Below, one piece after another: positions 19,845-27,606 of a DNA stretch of 64,000 nt; the first letter of the stretch is position 1, and the number at the start of each line of letters is the position of its first letter. The translations under genes and the position numbers were made by a program. The stretch covers positions 1,674,001 through 1,738,000 of the forward strand of contig NZ_VFOS01000001.1 of assembly GCF_006716265.1 (NCBI RefSeq), in the 5' to 3' direction. This DNA comes from Rarobacter faecitabidus (lineage in GTDB: Bacteria; Actinomycetota; Actinomycetes; Actinomycetales; Cellulomonadaceae). The notes beneath the pieces are model-generated. The model was not told the origin of the DNA. It saw only the letters and a list, made by a program, of their open reading frames with translations, and did no database searches.

Positions 19845-21383
19845 ATGACCGCTGACGAGCAGAAATCTCAGGAAGATGCCGGCACCTCGCTGGCAGATCG
19901 CGGTGAGCAGCGCAGCCGCCGTCCCCACTCGAAGGACTTCCTCGCCCTGATGCGCACTGGCTGGGCCGAGCGCGCTTCGCAATTGCCGCACGTGGGACGC
20001 GCCGCGTCGTTCGCTGCCGCGCGCCGGGAACGGCTTTCTTCACACTTCCCCGGTGTTCGACTCGTCATCCCGGCGGGTGGCCTGGTCCGGCGCTCGAACG
20101 ACACCGACTACCGCTTCCGCCCTCATTCGGCCTTCGCGCACCTCACCGGACTCGGCACGGATCAGGAGCCGGACGCGGTGCTCGTCCTCGATCCTGAGCC
20201 GGGCGGCGGGCACCGCGCGGTGTTGTTCCTGCGCCCGCCGAGCGGGCGTGATTCGGACGAGTTCTTCGCGTCCGCCCGCTACGGCGAGTTCTGGGTCGGG
20301 CCGCGACCTGGCCTCGACGAACTTGGGGCGATCACCGGAATCGAGGCCCGCGACATCGCCGGCCTCGCCGACGCGCTCGCCAAGGACGTGGGCGCGCAGG
20401 GCGTGGCCCTCGCGATCGTCCAGTCGGCGGACGCCGAACTCGAAGCGGCGTGCGAGGCGATCCGGCTGGCCGCAGGCCTGGCGGAGGACGATGCCTCCCG
20501 CGACGCCAAGCTCACCGAGGCCGTCTCCGAGTTGCGGCTCGTCAAGGACGAGTACGAAGTGGAGCAGTTGCGGTTGGCCATCGCGGCCACGGCTGAGGGC
20601 TTCGAGAACGTGCTCGCCGCGCTGCCGGGAGCGCTCGATCACGCGCGCGGAGAACGGGTCGTCGAAAGCGCCTTCGATTCGCTCGCCCGCGTCACCGGCA
20701 ACGCCGTTGGCTACGAGACCATCGCGGCCGCGGGCGAGCATGCGACGATCCTGCACTGGATTCGCAACGACGGCGTGGTCTCCCCCGGGGATCTGCTCCT
20801 CCTGGACGCAGGGGTCGAAGTCGATTCGCTTTACACCGCGGACATCACCCGCACCATTCCCGTGTCAGGCGCCTACTCCGAGGTCCAGCGTCGCGTTTAC
20901 GAGGCGGTGCTCGATGCGGCGGATGCGGCCTTCGCCGCGGCCAAGCCCGGAAACCGGTTCCGCGACGTCCACGCGGCCGCGATGGCCGTCATTGCTGAGC
21001 GACTGCACGAGTGGGGGCTGCTCCCGGTCCCGCCCGAGGTGGCACTGAGCGAGTCAGGCGGGCAGCACCGCAGGTGGATGGTGCACGGGACGAGCCATCA
21101 CCTGGGGCTCGACGTCCACGACTGCGCGCAGGCGCGTCAGTCGCTCTACCTGGATGCCGTGCTGGAGCCGGGGATGGTCTTCACGATCGAACCGGGCCTG
21201 TACTTCAAGGCTGACGACCTGCTGGTGCCGCAGGAGTATCGCGGCATCGGCGTCCGCATCGAGGATGACGTGCTGATCACCGAGGATGGCAACGAGAACC
21301 TATCCGCCGCCCTGCCGCGCCGGCCCGACGATGTCGAGGCGTGGGTGCAGGCCCGGCTTAGGCGCCGAGCTGCCGACGAATAG
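19845..21383 (+). CDS. pepP: Aminopeptidase P (Xaa-Pro aminopeptidase)
   Basis: A 512-residue metallopeptidase. The N-terminal creatinase-like domain covers about 45-225 (LVIPAGGLVRRSNDTDYRFR) and the pita-bread M24B domain about 245-500. Metal ligands are visible as Asp in DAGVEVDS, Asp in YTADITRTIP, His in HGTSHHLGLDVHD, Glu in FTIEPGLYF and Glu in GVRIEDDVLITEDG. It removes an N-terminal residue ahead of proline in the cytoplasm. The first 45 residues are a polar extension often seen in actinobacterial homologues. ATG 19845 was taken as the start. Confidence 0.94.
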   Translation: MTADEQKSQEDAGTSLADRGEQRSRRPHSKDFLALMRTGWAERASQLPHVGRAASFAAARRERLSSHFPGVRLVIPAGGLVRRSNDTDYRFRPHSAFAHLTGLGTDQEPDAVLVLDPEPGGGHRAVLFLRPPSGRDSDEFFASARYGEFWVGPRPGLDELGAITGIEARDIAGLADALAKDVGAQGVALAIVQSADAELEAACEAIRLAAGLAEDDASRDAKLTEAVSELRLVKDEYEVEQLRLAIAATAEGFENVLAALPGALDHARGERVVESAFDSLARVTGNAVGYETIAAAGEHATILHWIRNDGVVSPGDLLLLDAGVEVDSLYTADITRTIPVSGAYSEVQRRVYEAVLDAADAAFAAAKPGNRFRDVHAAAMAVIAERLHEWGLLPVPPEVALSESGGQHRRWMVHGTSHHLGLDVHDCAQARQSLYLDAVLEPGMVFTIEPGLYFKADDLLVPQEYRGIGVRIEDDVLITEDGNENLSAALPRRPDDVEAWVQARLRRRAADE

Positions 21384-21396
21384 GCCCGGCCGCCAG

Positions 21397-22128
21397 CTAT
21401 TCGGTCGGCGGCATGCTCTGGGCGTCCGGGTCTGAAGCCTGTTGCAGGTCCTCTGTGCGGACGCCATATCGCGGACGGCCGTGCTCATCGACGAAGTTGG
21501 GGTGCGGGCGCGAGGGCGCCTGCTGAGCGGGTGGCTGCTGGGCCGGTGCATGGGTTGCCGGAAGCGGCTGAGCGGGTGCCGCCGGGTACGACGCCGCGCC
21601 GGGAACGGCGGAGGCCTCGTCCGCGGAACGCCGCAGCGGAACCTCATTGCGCAGGAATCCGCCCTCACGCAACAACTGCGCGGCCTGCCCCGCGGTTTCG
21701 GATAGTGAGAGCACCGCATAGCGCGACGCCACGATCTGCGTGGCGGAGGTGAAATCGCGCTTGCCGCGCGTCATCGCGTAACTGATGACGGAGAACAGCA
21801 GTCCGAATCCGGCACCGACCGCAATGGCGGAGATCATCGCCGGACCGCCGTCCTCGATGAACAGCAGGAACAGCAGACCGATGAACAACCCGAGCCACGC
21901 GCCCGATGCCAGGCCTGCGACCGCGACCTTCGAATACGTGAGTCTCCCGGTGACGCGCTCAACCATCATCAGGTCCGACCCGACGATGGTCACATTCTGC
22001 ACCGGAAACGCCTTGTCGGAGAGGTAATCGACGGCCTTCTGCGCGTCCAGATAGGACCGGAACGACGCGATTTCTTCCCCCTGCGGGGCCATGGGCACTT
22101 GCGGGGTTCGACTCGAGTTGAAAGACAT
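21397..22128 (-). CDS. General-stress-protein-17M-like membrane protein
   Basis: A 243-residue protein from ATG 22128 (MSFNSSRTPQVPM). The N-terminal region (about 18-60: EEIASFRSYLDAQKAVDYLS then VTIVGSDL) matches the YflT/GSP17M-like domain. Two hydrophobic segments follow (about 72-95 and 100-120). The C-terminal 80 residues are Pro/Ala/Gln-rich and probably disordered (PAQPLPATHAPAQQPPAQQ). It is divergent from the MgtE-like gene, an arrangement common in actinobacteria. The biochemical role is unknown. Confidence 0.85.
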   Translation of the reverse strand: MSFNSSRTPQVPMAPQGEEIASFRSYLDAQKAVDYLSDKAFPVQNVTIVGSDLMMVERVTGRLTYSKVAVAGLASGAWLGLFIGLLFLLFIEDGGPAMISAIAVGAGFGLLFSVISYAMTRGKRDFTSATQIVASRYAVLSLSETAGQAAQLLREGGFLRNEVPLRRSADEASAVPGAASYPAAPAQPLPATHAPAQQPPAQQAPSRPHPNFVDEHGRPRYGVRTEDLQQASDPDAQSMPPTE

Positions 22129-22231
22129 AGGTACATTGTCTCCCAATCGCCCTGAGAATGCCGCCCCCGTCGCGTCCCACTGCGACCCAAAATCGCGCAC
22201 TTCCGACCGCTGTGGCCGGTAGTCTTGACCC

Positions 22232-23524
22232 GTGAGTGGCGCTACTGGACGTGTATTCGTAGCCCGCCTCGCCGGCACAAAGGTGTTCGATCCTCTCGGA
22301 GACCAAGTGGGGCGGGTGCGGGACGTCGTCGTCATGCTCCGCGCGCACGGCGCGCCGCGGGCAGTGGGACTGGTCGTCGAGGTCCCGGGCCGAAAACGCG
22401 TCTTCCTGCCGCTCACCCGCGTCACCTCCATCGCGCCCGGCCAGGTGATCAGCACCGGACTGCTCAACATGCGCCGCTTCGAACAGCGCCCCATGGAGAC
22501 ACTGGTCGTCGGGGAGCTGCTGGACCGCGTGGTCGATCTCCGCGACGGTTCGGGCAAGGCGATCATCGAGGACATCGGGCTGGAGCAGACGCGCAACCGC
22601 GACTGGGAGATCACCAAGATCTCCTTCCGCCGCCAGGACGCGCCCCCCGGCGCGCTCGGCCTCCGGCGGCGCGGCGAGACCTGGGTGGGCGACGTGAACG
22701 AGGCCCGCTCGCTGAGTCGAAGCGGCGCCGAGCAGAGCGCCAAGACGCTGCTGGCGTCATATGAGGAACTCAAGCCCGCCGACCTAGCCGACGTGATGCA
22801 TGACCTCGACGACACCCGCCGCCTCGAGGTCGCCAATGCCCTCGATGACGAACGCCTGGCCGATGTCCTTGAGGAACTGCCCGAGGACGACCAGGTCGGC
22901 ATCCTGTCCCGACTCGACTCGGACCGCGCTGCCGACGTGCTGGAGGCCATGCAGCCCGACGACGCCGCGGACCTGCTCCACGAACTGCCCGAGGCGCGGG
23001 TCGCCGAGCTGCTCGAACTCATGGAGCCGGAAGAGGCAGAGGATGTCCGCCGACTGCTGAGCTATGACGAGAAGACCGCCGGCGGCCTCATGACCACCGA
23101 ACCGGTCATCGTCACTCCGGAGACATCGATCGCCACCGGCCTGGCGCGCATCCGCCGCGCCGATCTGCCACCGGCGCTGGCTTCGATGATCTTCGTGGTG
23201 CGCCCGCCGGTCGAGACGCCGACAGGCCGGTTCATCGGCGTCGTGCACTTCCAGCGCATGCTGCGCGAGCCGCCGCACGGCTCGGTGGGCGGCATCATAG
23301 ACACCGATATCGAGCCGGTCGGCCCGCACGCCTCGCTGAGCGAGATCGCCCGGATCCTCGCGACCTACAACCTGCTCGCCATCCCCGTGGTCGATACCGA
23401 GCGGCACCTGCTGGGTGCCGTCTCGATCGATGACGTGCTCGACCACATGCTGCCCGAAGACTGGCGCGGTGCCGATGACGCATCCGACACCGCCGACACT
23501 GAAAGCGAGGTGACCCGTGGCTGA
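22232..23524 (+). CDS. Soluble MgtE N-domain/CBS protein without a transport channel
   Basis: A 430-residue protein from GTG 22232. A PRC-barrel-like start (about 1-100, RLAGTKVFDPLGDQVGRV) precedes an MgtE intracellular helical domain (about 165-280, with the repeats ALDDERLADVLEELPEDDQ and DDAADLLHELPEARVAELLE) and a CBS pair (about 290-415). The transmembrane Mg channel of true MgtE transporters is absent, so the protein probably senses Mg or nucleotides rather than transporting. It overlaps the DUF1003 start by 8 bases. The MgtE-like/DUF1003/Mrp neighbourhood is a familiar actinobacterial one. Confidence 0.88.
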   Translation: MSGATGRVFVARLAGTKVFDPLGDQVGRVRDVVVMLRAHGAPRAVGLVVEVPGRKRVFLPLTRVTSIAPGQVISTGLLNMRRFEQRPMETLVVGELLDRVVDLRDGSGKAIIEDIGLEQTRNRDWEITKISFRRQDAPPGALGLRRRGETWVGDVNEARSLSRSGAEQSAKTLLASYEELKPADLADVMHDLDDTRRLEVANALDDERLADVLEELPEDDQVGILSRLDSDRAADVLEAMQPDDAADLLHELPEARVAELLELMEPEEAEDVRRLLSYDEKTAGGLMTTEPVIVTPETSIATGLARIRRADLPPALASMIFVVRPPVETPTGRFIGVVHFQRMLREPPHGSVGGIIDTDIEPVGPHASLSEIARILATYNLLAIPVVDTERHLLGAVSIDDVLDHMLPEDWRGADDASDTADTESEVTRG

Positions 23525-24050
23525 CCGCCTTGATCTCCCCCGCACCACCCGTCGCTCGCTACTGCCGCGGGTCACCGTGACCGAGGACGGCTTCGGCAAG
23601 GTCTCGGAATCGATCGCCCGGTTCATGGGAACCCCCCGGTTCCTGGTCTACATGACGATCTTCTGCCTCGCGTGGCTGGCGTGGAACTCGTTCGGACCGC
23701 CGGATCTGCGCTTCGACAAGGCGGCGAACGGCTTCACGGCGCTGACACTGATGCTCTCTCTGCAGGCGTCCTACTCCGCTCCCCTCATCCTGCTGGCGCA
23801 GAACCGCCAGACCGACCGTGATCGCGTGTCTGCCGAGCAGGACCGGCAGCGGGCGGAACGGAACCTGGCCGACACGGAGTTCCTCGCGCGCGAGGTCGCC
23901 GCGCTGCGCATCGCACTCGGCGAGGTGGCCACGCGCGACTTCGTCCGGTCCGAGTTGCGCAATCTGCTTGAGGAGATCCAGGCGGACGCGGACGAACGCG
24001 CCGAGGCAAGAGTGGCCGAGGCCGCCGAGCAGGCGAGTCGCAGCGACTAG
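23517..24050 (+). CDS. DUF1003 membrane protein
   Basis: A 177-residue protein from GTG 23517. The DUF1003 core (about 20-125) contains SESIARFMGTP, two membrane helices (FLVYMTIFCLAWLAWNSF and LTLMLSLQASYSAPLILLA) and the QNRQTDRDR motif after the second helix. A charged coiled-coil-like tail follows (about 105-177). It is translationally coupled to the MgtE-like protein and may be its membrane partner; that is inferred from position. The mrp gene that usually comes next is displaced 3.5 kb by inserted DNA. Confidence 0.88.
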   Translation: MADRLDLPRTTRRSLLPRVTVTEDGFGKVSESIARFMGTPRFLVYMTIFCLAWLAWNSFGPPDLRFDKAANGFTALTLMLSLQASYSAPLILLAQNRQTDRDRVSAEQDRQRAERNLADTEFLAREVAALRIALGEVATRDFVRSELRNLLEEIQADADERAEARVAEAAEQASRSD

Positions 24051-24175
24051 TCCCGCGGTTACGACGCCGCTGCCGACCTTAGTGGAGATAAGCGACCGGC
24101 CACGCCCCACACTCGGATATCTCACCCCACGGGAAGCCTTCAACCGACTCTGCGTTACTCCCACGACGACCGTGA

Positions 24176-24282
24176 TGCCTCATGTCGATACCTCCGGATG
24201 GGGTAGTCGTTGCCTCATGCGAGGATCTTCGGATGGCTGGTGTCGTTGCCTCAGTTGTTTCCTCCGCTAGACGGTGTTGTCG
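24176..24282 (+). repeat. Three imperfect direct repeats (35-36 bp) at the left edge of the IS element
   Basis: Three copies begin with TGCCTCA at 24176, 24211 and 24247, each followed by a related stretch (TGCCTCATGTCGATACCTCC, TGCCTCATGCGAGGATCTTC and TGCCTCAGTTGTTTCCTCCG) and ending near GTCGT or TTGTCG. The innermost copy matches the terminal inverted repeat. They are probably transposase-binding sites or stacked element ends. Confidence 0.6.
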
Positions 24283-25486
24283 TGGTGGCTGCGGCCCTTG
24301 GCTTGGGCGAGGGTTTCGAGCTGGCTTGTGAGGTCGAGGATCTAGCGTTGCAGGGCGCCGAGGCGGAGCTTCTTGGAGCGGGCGTTCATGGTGATCACGG
24401 GCCGTTTCCGGGTCGCGGGGTGGGCCAGGGCGCGTTGGTGCGGGGTCGCGGCCTGGTGGTAGGTCTTGATCACTTTCGCGCCGTCACGGTGCTTGTTCTT
24501 GAGCTTCAACGACGGCAGGAAATAGTTCGCGAACGCGTCATCGAGGTCCCAGATCCGGTTCAGCAACTCGAGTTCGCCTGGGGTGTCGTAGCGGTAGTAG
24601 CCGACCAACTCCTTGACGCGGGCCCAGTTCTTCTGCTCGACGTAGCAGCCGTCGTTCTTCCTCCCGGCCCGGCCGCGGGTGAACGCGATCTGGTGCTGTT
24701 CGCAGTAGGCCAGCAGGTGGTGGTTGATGAACTCCGAACCGTTGTCGGAGTCGATCCCGCGGATCGGGAACGGGAACATCCCAGCGGCGTGATCGATGGC
24801 CTCGATCACCCACCGGCGGGCCTTGTTCGATACCGACCGGTTCACGGTCCACCCGGTCGCGATATCGGTCATCGTCAGGGTGTAGCGGTACTCCCCAGCG
24901 GCGACACCACCGTCGTGGGCGACCAGATCGATCTCCACGAACCCGGGGGTAGCCTCGTCCCAGTCAGCGAAGGTACGGATCGGGATCTGATGCTTCAACA
25001 GTGATCCCGGATTCGTGTGCGACCGGCCCCGCAGCGTCATCCGGCGGCGTTCACCGGCGAGCATCCGGTCGATCGTGGCCGCGGAGATCCCGGCCAGCAA
25101 CGCGGCTTGGTCATCGGTCAGATCGATCGCGCCCTCGGCCCGCAGCAGCGGCACCAGCACTGGCATGAACGGCGCCAGGATCTTCCCGGCCGGGGCGCGC
25201 AACAGCACCCAGCAGCGGATCAACCCCGGCAACAGATCATCGCCGTAGGTCCGCGGCATGGAGTTGCGGGGACGGACCGGACGGATCGTCAACGCGTCCC
25301 ACAACGCCACCCGTGCGTAGTCACGATGCCAGCCATTCAACTCCACCAACTCGTCCAGGATCCGGGACTTACCCGCCCGATCCGCACCCCGGTACGCCAG
25401 GGCCTTCTTCTTCGTCACAGCCTTGCGCTGGCTCATCGTCAACTCCACACCAGATCGTGCCCAGGCGGAGAACACGATCTGAGGCA
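24247..25486 (-). mobile_element. Insertion sequence with an rve-type DDE transposase
   Basis: Candidate inverted ends are TGCCTCAG-TTGTTTCCTCCGC at 24247 and, on the minus strand, TGCCTCAG-ATCGTGTTCTCCGC ending at 25486. These match over TGCCTCAG and TCCGC with a diverged middle. The enclosed 1.24 kb holds one transposase gene. The outer boundary on the left may reach 24176 if the extra repeats belong to the element. No target duplication could be assigned. The family is not certain; the protein is of the integrase-core (IS481/ISNCY-like) kind. Confidence 0.65.
24267..25436 (-). pseudogene. Integrase-core transposase with a premature amber codon
   Basis: From ATG 25436 (MSQRKAVTKKKALAYRG) the frame has an N-terminal helix-turn-helix (about 15-45, GRILDELVELNGWHRDYAR-like) and an rve catalytic core with acidic residues in FVEIDLVAHDGG, GIDSDNGSEFINHH and GCYVEQKNWARV, so the DDE triad is intact. 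A TAG at 24344-24342 stops it after LGALQR. The same frame then continues ILDLTSQLETLAQAKG to a second TAG at 24267, directly at the IS end. A CAG-to-TAG change would explain this, removing 25 codons. The catalytic core is untouched, so activity cannot be excluded. An alternative start lies at 25475. Confidence 0.8.
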
Positions 25487-25515
25487 GACCTCACCCAAGC
25501 GGAGGTTTTAGATGA

Positions 25516-25534
25516 GTCAAGTCGACGACTTGAC
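25516..25534. promoter_or_regulatory. 19-bp palindrome overlapping the protease -35 element
   Basis: GTCAAGTCG-A-CGACTTGAC is a perfect 9-bp inverted repeat around one central base. Its right arm overlaps the TTGACC -35 hexamer, the position expected for a repressor operator. It lies just outside the IS right end. Confidence 0.65.
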
Positions 25535-25558
25535 CCGGCCTGGGGTCGGTGCCATAAT
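25530..25558 (+). promoter_or_regulatory. Sigma-70-type promoter of the protease gene
   Basis: TTGACC (25530-25535), a 17-base spacer, and CATAAT (25553-25558) form a near-consensus promoter. Transcription would start near 25565, about 65 bases before the protease ATG. Confidence 0.75.
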
Positions 25559-25576
25559 CAGCAACGACGAGACAAA

Positions 25577-25596
25577 GATGTCAAGTCCATGACATC
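25577..25596. promoter_or_regulatory. Second palindrome, just downstream of the protease transcription start
   Basis: GATGTCA-AGTCCA-TGACATC is a perfect 7-bp inverted repeat with a 6-base centre. It shares the string GTCAAGTC with the upstream palindrome. With that site it brackets the promoter, as for a regulator binding cooperatively. Confidence 0.6.
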
Positions 25597-25630
25597 GTGA
25601 AACGTAAACTCGAAACTACGGAGACACGCA

Positions 25631-26866
25631 ATGGCCTCATCACGTATTATTGCGATCCAACGCTCTATCGCATGCTCATTGATGCTAAGCCTTGCTTTTG
25701 CAAGCACTGCGGCAATTGCAGATGAAGAAGTTCCACAGCGAGCGTTGACACGCGTAGGTGAACTCGATTCCGCTGACATTTATGCAGAATACTTCGACGT
25801 TACTCCCTCGCAGATACGCAAAAGCCAGGAAATGAGTGACTACGCTGCAAGTCTAGAAATGAAATTGAGTGAAGATTTCCCAAAGGTGCTATCGGGTGTG
25901 TCGATTAACCTTAACACCTCCATCGTTTCAGTTTATGCGAAGTTGAACGAGAAAGAGGGACAGGAACTCGTTAAGGCCCTACTTGCTGACAAACAGCCCT
26001 ATCAGGTGGAAGTGCACGAGTCGGCATCAAGCATGTATGAAAGAGCGAAGGTATTGGCTTCACTGAGCGAAGAACTCGAAGCGGCAAACGTGATTGCCGA
26101 CCTTTCCGGCGACATGAAATCCGGCAAGATCCTCGCGGAAGTTGCGCAAGACGACATTGACGGGAGAAAAACGATCGAGTCTCTGACGCGGGAGGCTGAA
26201 AAGACTCGAATTGTCTCACACAGTGATGAACCTCGTAGCCTGGTAGAAGTTCAAGTCGTGGAAGCACTCGCGCAGCCAGCCGCTGCAGGAAGAGGTGGGA
26301 ATCACACGGCTAAATGCACTATCGGCCTCCCGCTCGTGAACACATCAGGAAATCGGTTCCTCACAACAGCAGGCCACTGCACAGGCACGCAGAACATAAC
26401 AGCGCCAAATGCAATAAGCACGACGCTGAAACAATCATTCTACTCAGGCTCGAGAGATATGCGGATTCTCACTATTGATGGTAACAACACGGTCGGGACA
26501 GGACTTCGCTATAAGAACTCTGCTGGAACTTGGTTGTCCCAAAGCATCACCGGCATAAAGACTCGTAACGCTACGGTAATCGGATCGATTGTTTGCAAAG
26601 CTGGCAGAACAATCGCAACTGCTTGCGGAGAGGTTACGAGCAAGGAGGTCAATCCTGGCTATGTTGCTAATGGAAATGCCACATTTATTCGTTCTAAAGC
26701 GCAAACCTCGGGCGGGGATAGCGGAGGGCCAGTATTCCTTCAATCGACCGCCTACGGTTTCACCAGTGGAGCAGTCATTCCCGTTGGCGCTTCAAAGGGA
26801 GATCTGATTTTCCAGTCGGTGACCTATATACCCTCTGGTTACGCTGTACTGACTACTTCATCTTAA
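25631..26866 (+). CDS. Secreted streptogrisin/alpha-lytic-like serine protease with propeptide
   Basis: A 411-residue chymotrypsin-fold (S1) protease. A signal peptide (about 1-30, ending ASTAAIA) precedes a propeptide of about 190 residues that is rich in charged helices. The mature domain starts near 220 (GGNHTAKCTIGLPL). The triad is His249 (TAGHC), Asp276 (SGSRDMR) and Ser364 (GGDSGGP). Cysteine pairs are where S1E proteases have disulfides. ATG 25631 follows GGAG. Codon use and base composition are clearly lower in GC than neighbours (many AAA, AAT, ATT), and the gene sits next to an IS element, so it was probably acquired. The lipoprotein gene follows 24 bases later. Confidence 0.9.
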   Translation: MASSRIIAIQRSIACSLMLSLAFASTAAIADEEVPQRALTRVGELDSADIYAEYFDVTPSQIRKSQEMSDYAASLEMKLSEDFPKVLSGVSINLNTSIVSVYAKLNEKEGQELVKALLADKQPYQVEVHESASSMYERAKVLASLSEELEAANVIADLSGDMKSGKILAEVAQDDIDGRKTIESLTREAEKTRIVSHSDEPRSLVEVQVVEALAQPAAAGRGGNHTAKCTIGLPLVNTSGNRFLTTAGHCTGTQNITAPNAISTTLKQSFYSGSRDMRILTIDGNNTVGTGLRYKNSAGTWLSQSITGIKTRNATVIGSIVCKAGRTIATACGEVTSKEVNPGYVANGNATFIRSKAQTSGGDSGGPVFLQSTAYGFTSGAVIPVGASKGDLIFQSVTYIPSGYAVLTTSS

Positions 26867-26890
26867 GACATATGAGAGCAGGCGAATGAC

Positions 26891-27283
26891 GTGAAAACCA
26901 GGCAATTATCAATCGCTACGATGGCAATGGTCTCTATACTAATCTTGCCAGTCGGCTGTGCAAAGGAATCGGGACCAGCAAACAGCGGTGCGAACTTTCC
27001 GCACACAATCTCATCACTTGAGGCCTATCCAGCGGCGCTGTTGGAGGGAAACCTGAGCATCGAAAAGAGCGGTGATGCCTATTGTCCCCGAGTTGAGACC
27101 GCACAAGGGGACAACTACCTTCTCGTGCTCCCTCCTACGGCAGAGGTGAAAGCCGAATCAATCGCGGTTTTCGGTAAGGTCTACGCCACAGGTGACGTCG
27201 TGTTTAGTGGGGGTGATCTGAACATTGACTTCGACGATGCGGGTTGTTCTTCAAACTCAGGGAAGTGGCTGGCTGGGCCGTAG
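26891..27283 (+). CDS. Small lipoprotein downstream of the protease
   Basis: A 130-residue protein from GTG 26891. It has a lipoprotein signal peptide with the lipobox LPVGC, lipidated Cys23. The mature part has three further cysteines and no recognised domain; the pattern of short beta strands (NYLLVLPPTAEVKAESIAVF, VVFSGGDLNIDF) suggests a small beta-barrel or sandwich. It shares the low GC of the protease and lies in the same orientation 24 bases downstream, so it is likely co-transcribed. A partner, inhibitor or immunity role for the protease is conceivable but unproven. Confidence 0.8.
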   Translation: MKTRQLSIATMAMVSILILPVGCAKESGPANSGANFPHTISSLEAYPAALLEGNLSIEKSGDAYCPRVETAQGDNYLLVLPPTAEVKAESIAVFGKVYATGDVVFSGGDLNIDFDDAGCSSNSGKWLAGP

Positions 27284-27606
27284 GGCATTGTTGCCGTCGT
27301 TTACATAAGACGACCTAGCCTCGATATTTCGTCCGTGCTGGTAGTGCCCGTGGCGGAGTGATCGCCACCTGGGTGATGTCCGTCCGGCGGAACCGGTTGG
27401 GCGGGTACAGGATCGTACTCCGCGACCTACGCATTCTCACGGGCCTGACCATCAGCGTCCAGGGCGGGTTCCCCCAGCGACTAGGGGATGAGTTCGTAGA
27501 GTTTTGGTGTGTTGAAGGGGTGGGTGTATCCGACCGAGTGGGGTAAGTCCCGGTTCGTCAACCAGGTCAAGAATCCTCTGGTACGACCGGCGACTAGACT
27601 GGACCC
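27284..27606. other. Intergenic stretch at the right edge of the acquired block
   Basis: No gene can be supported. Base composition returns to high GC near 27350. On the minus strand a short open stretch (about 27546-27483) reads GYTHPFNTPKLYELIP and then stops; it looks like the C-terminal scrap of a larger protein, possibly a mobile-element gene, but is too short to assign. The mrp start has no strong ribosome-binding site nearby. Confidence 0.35.
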
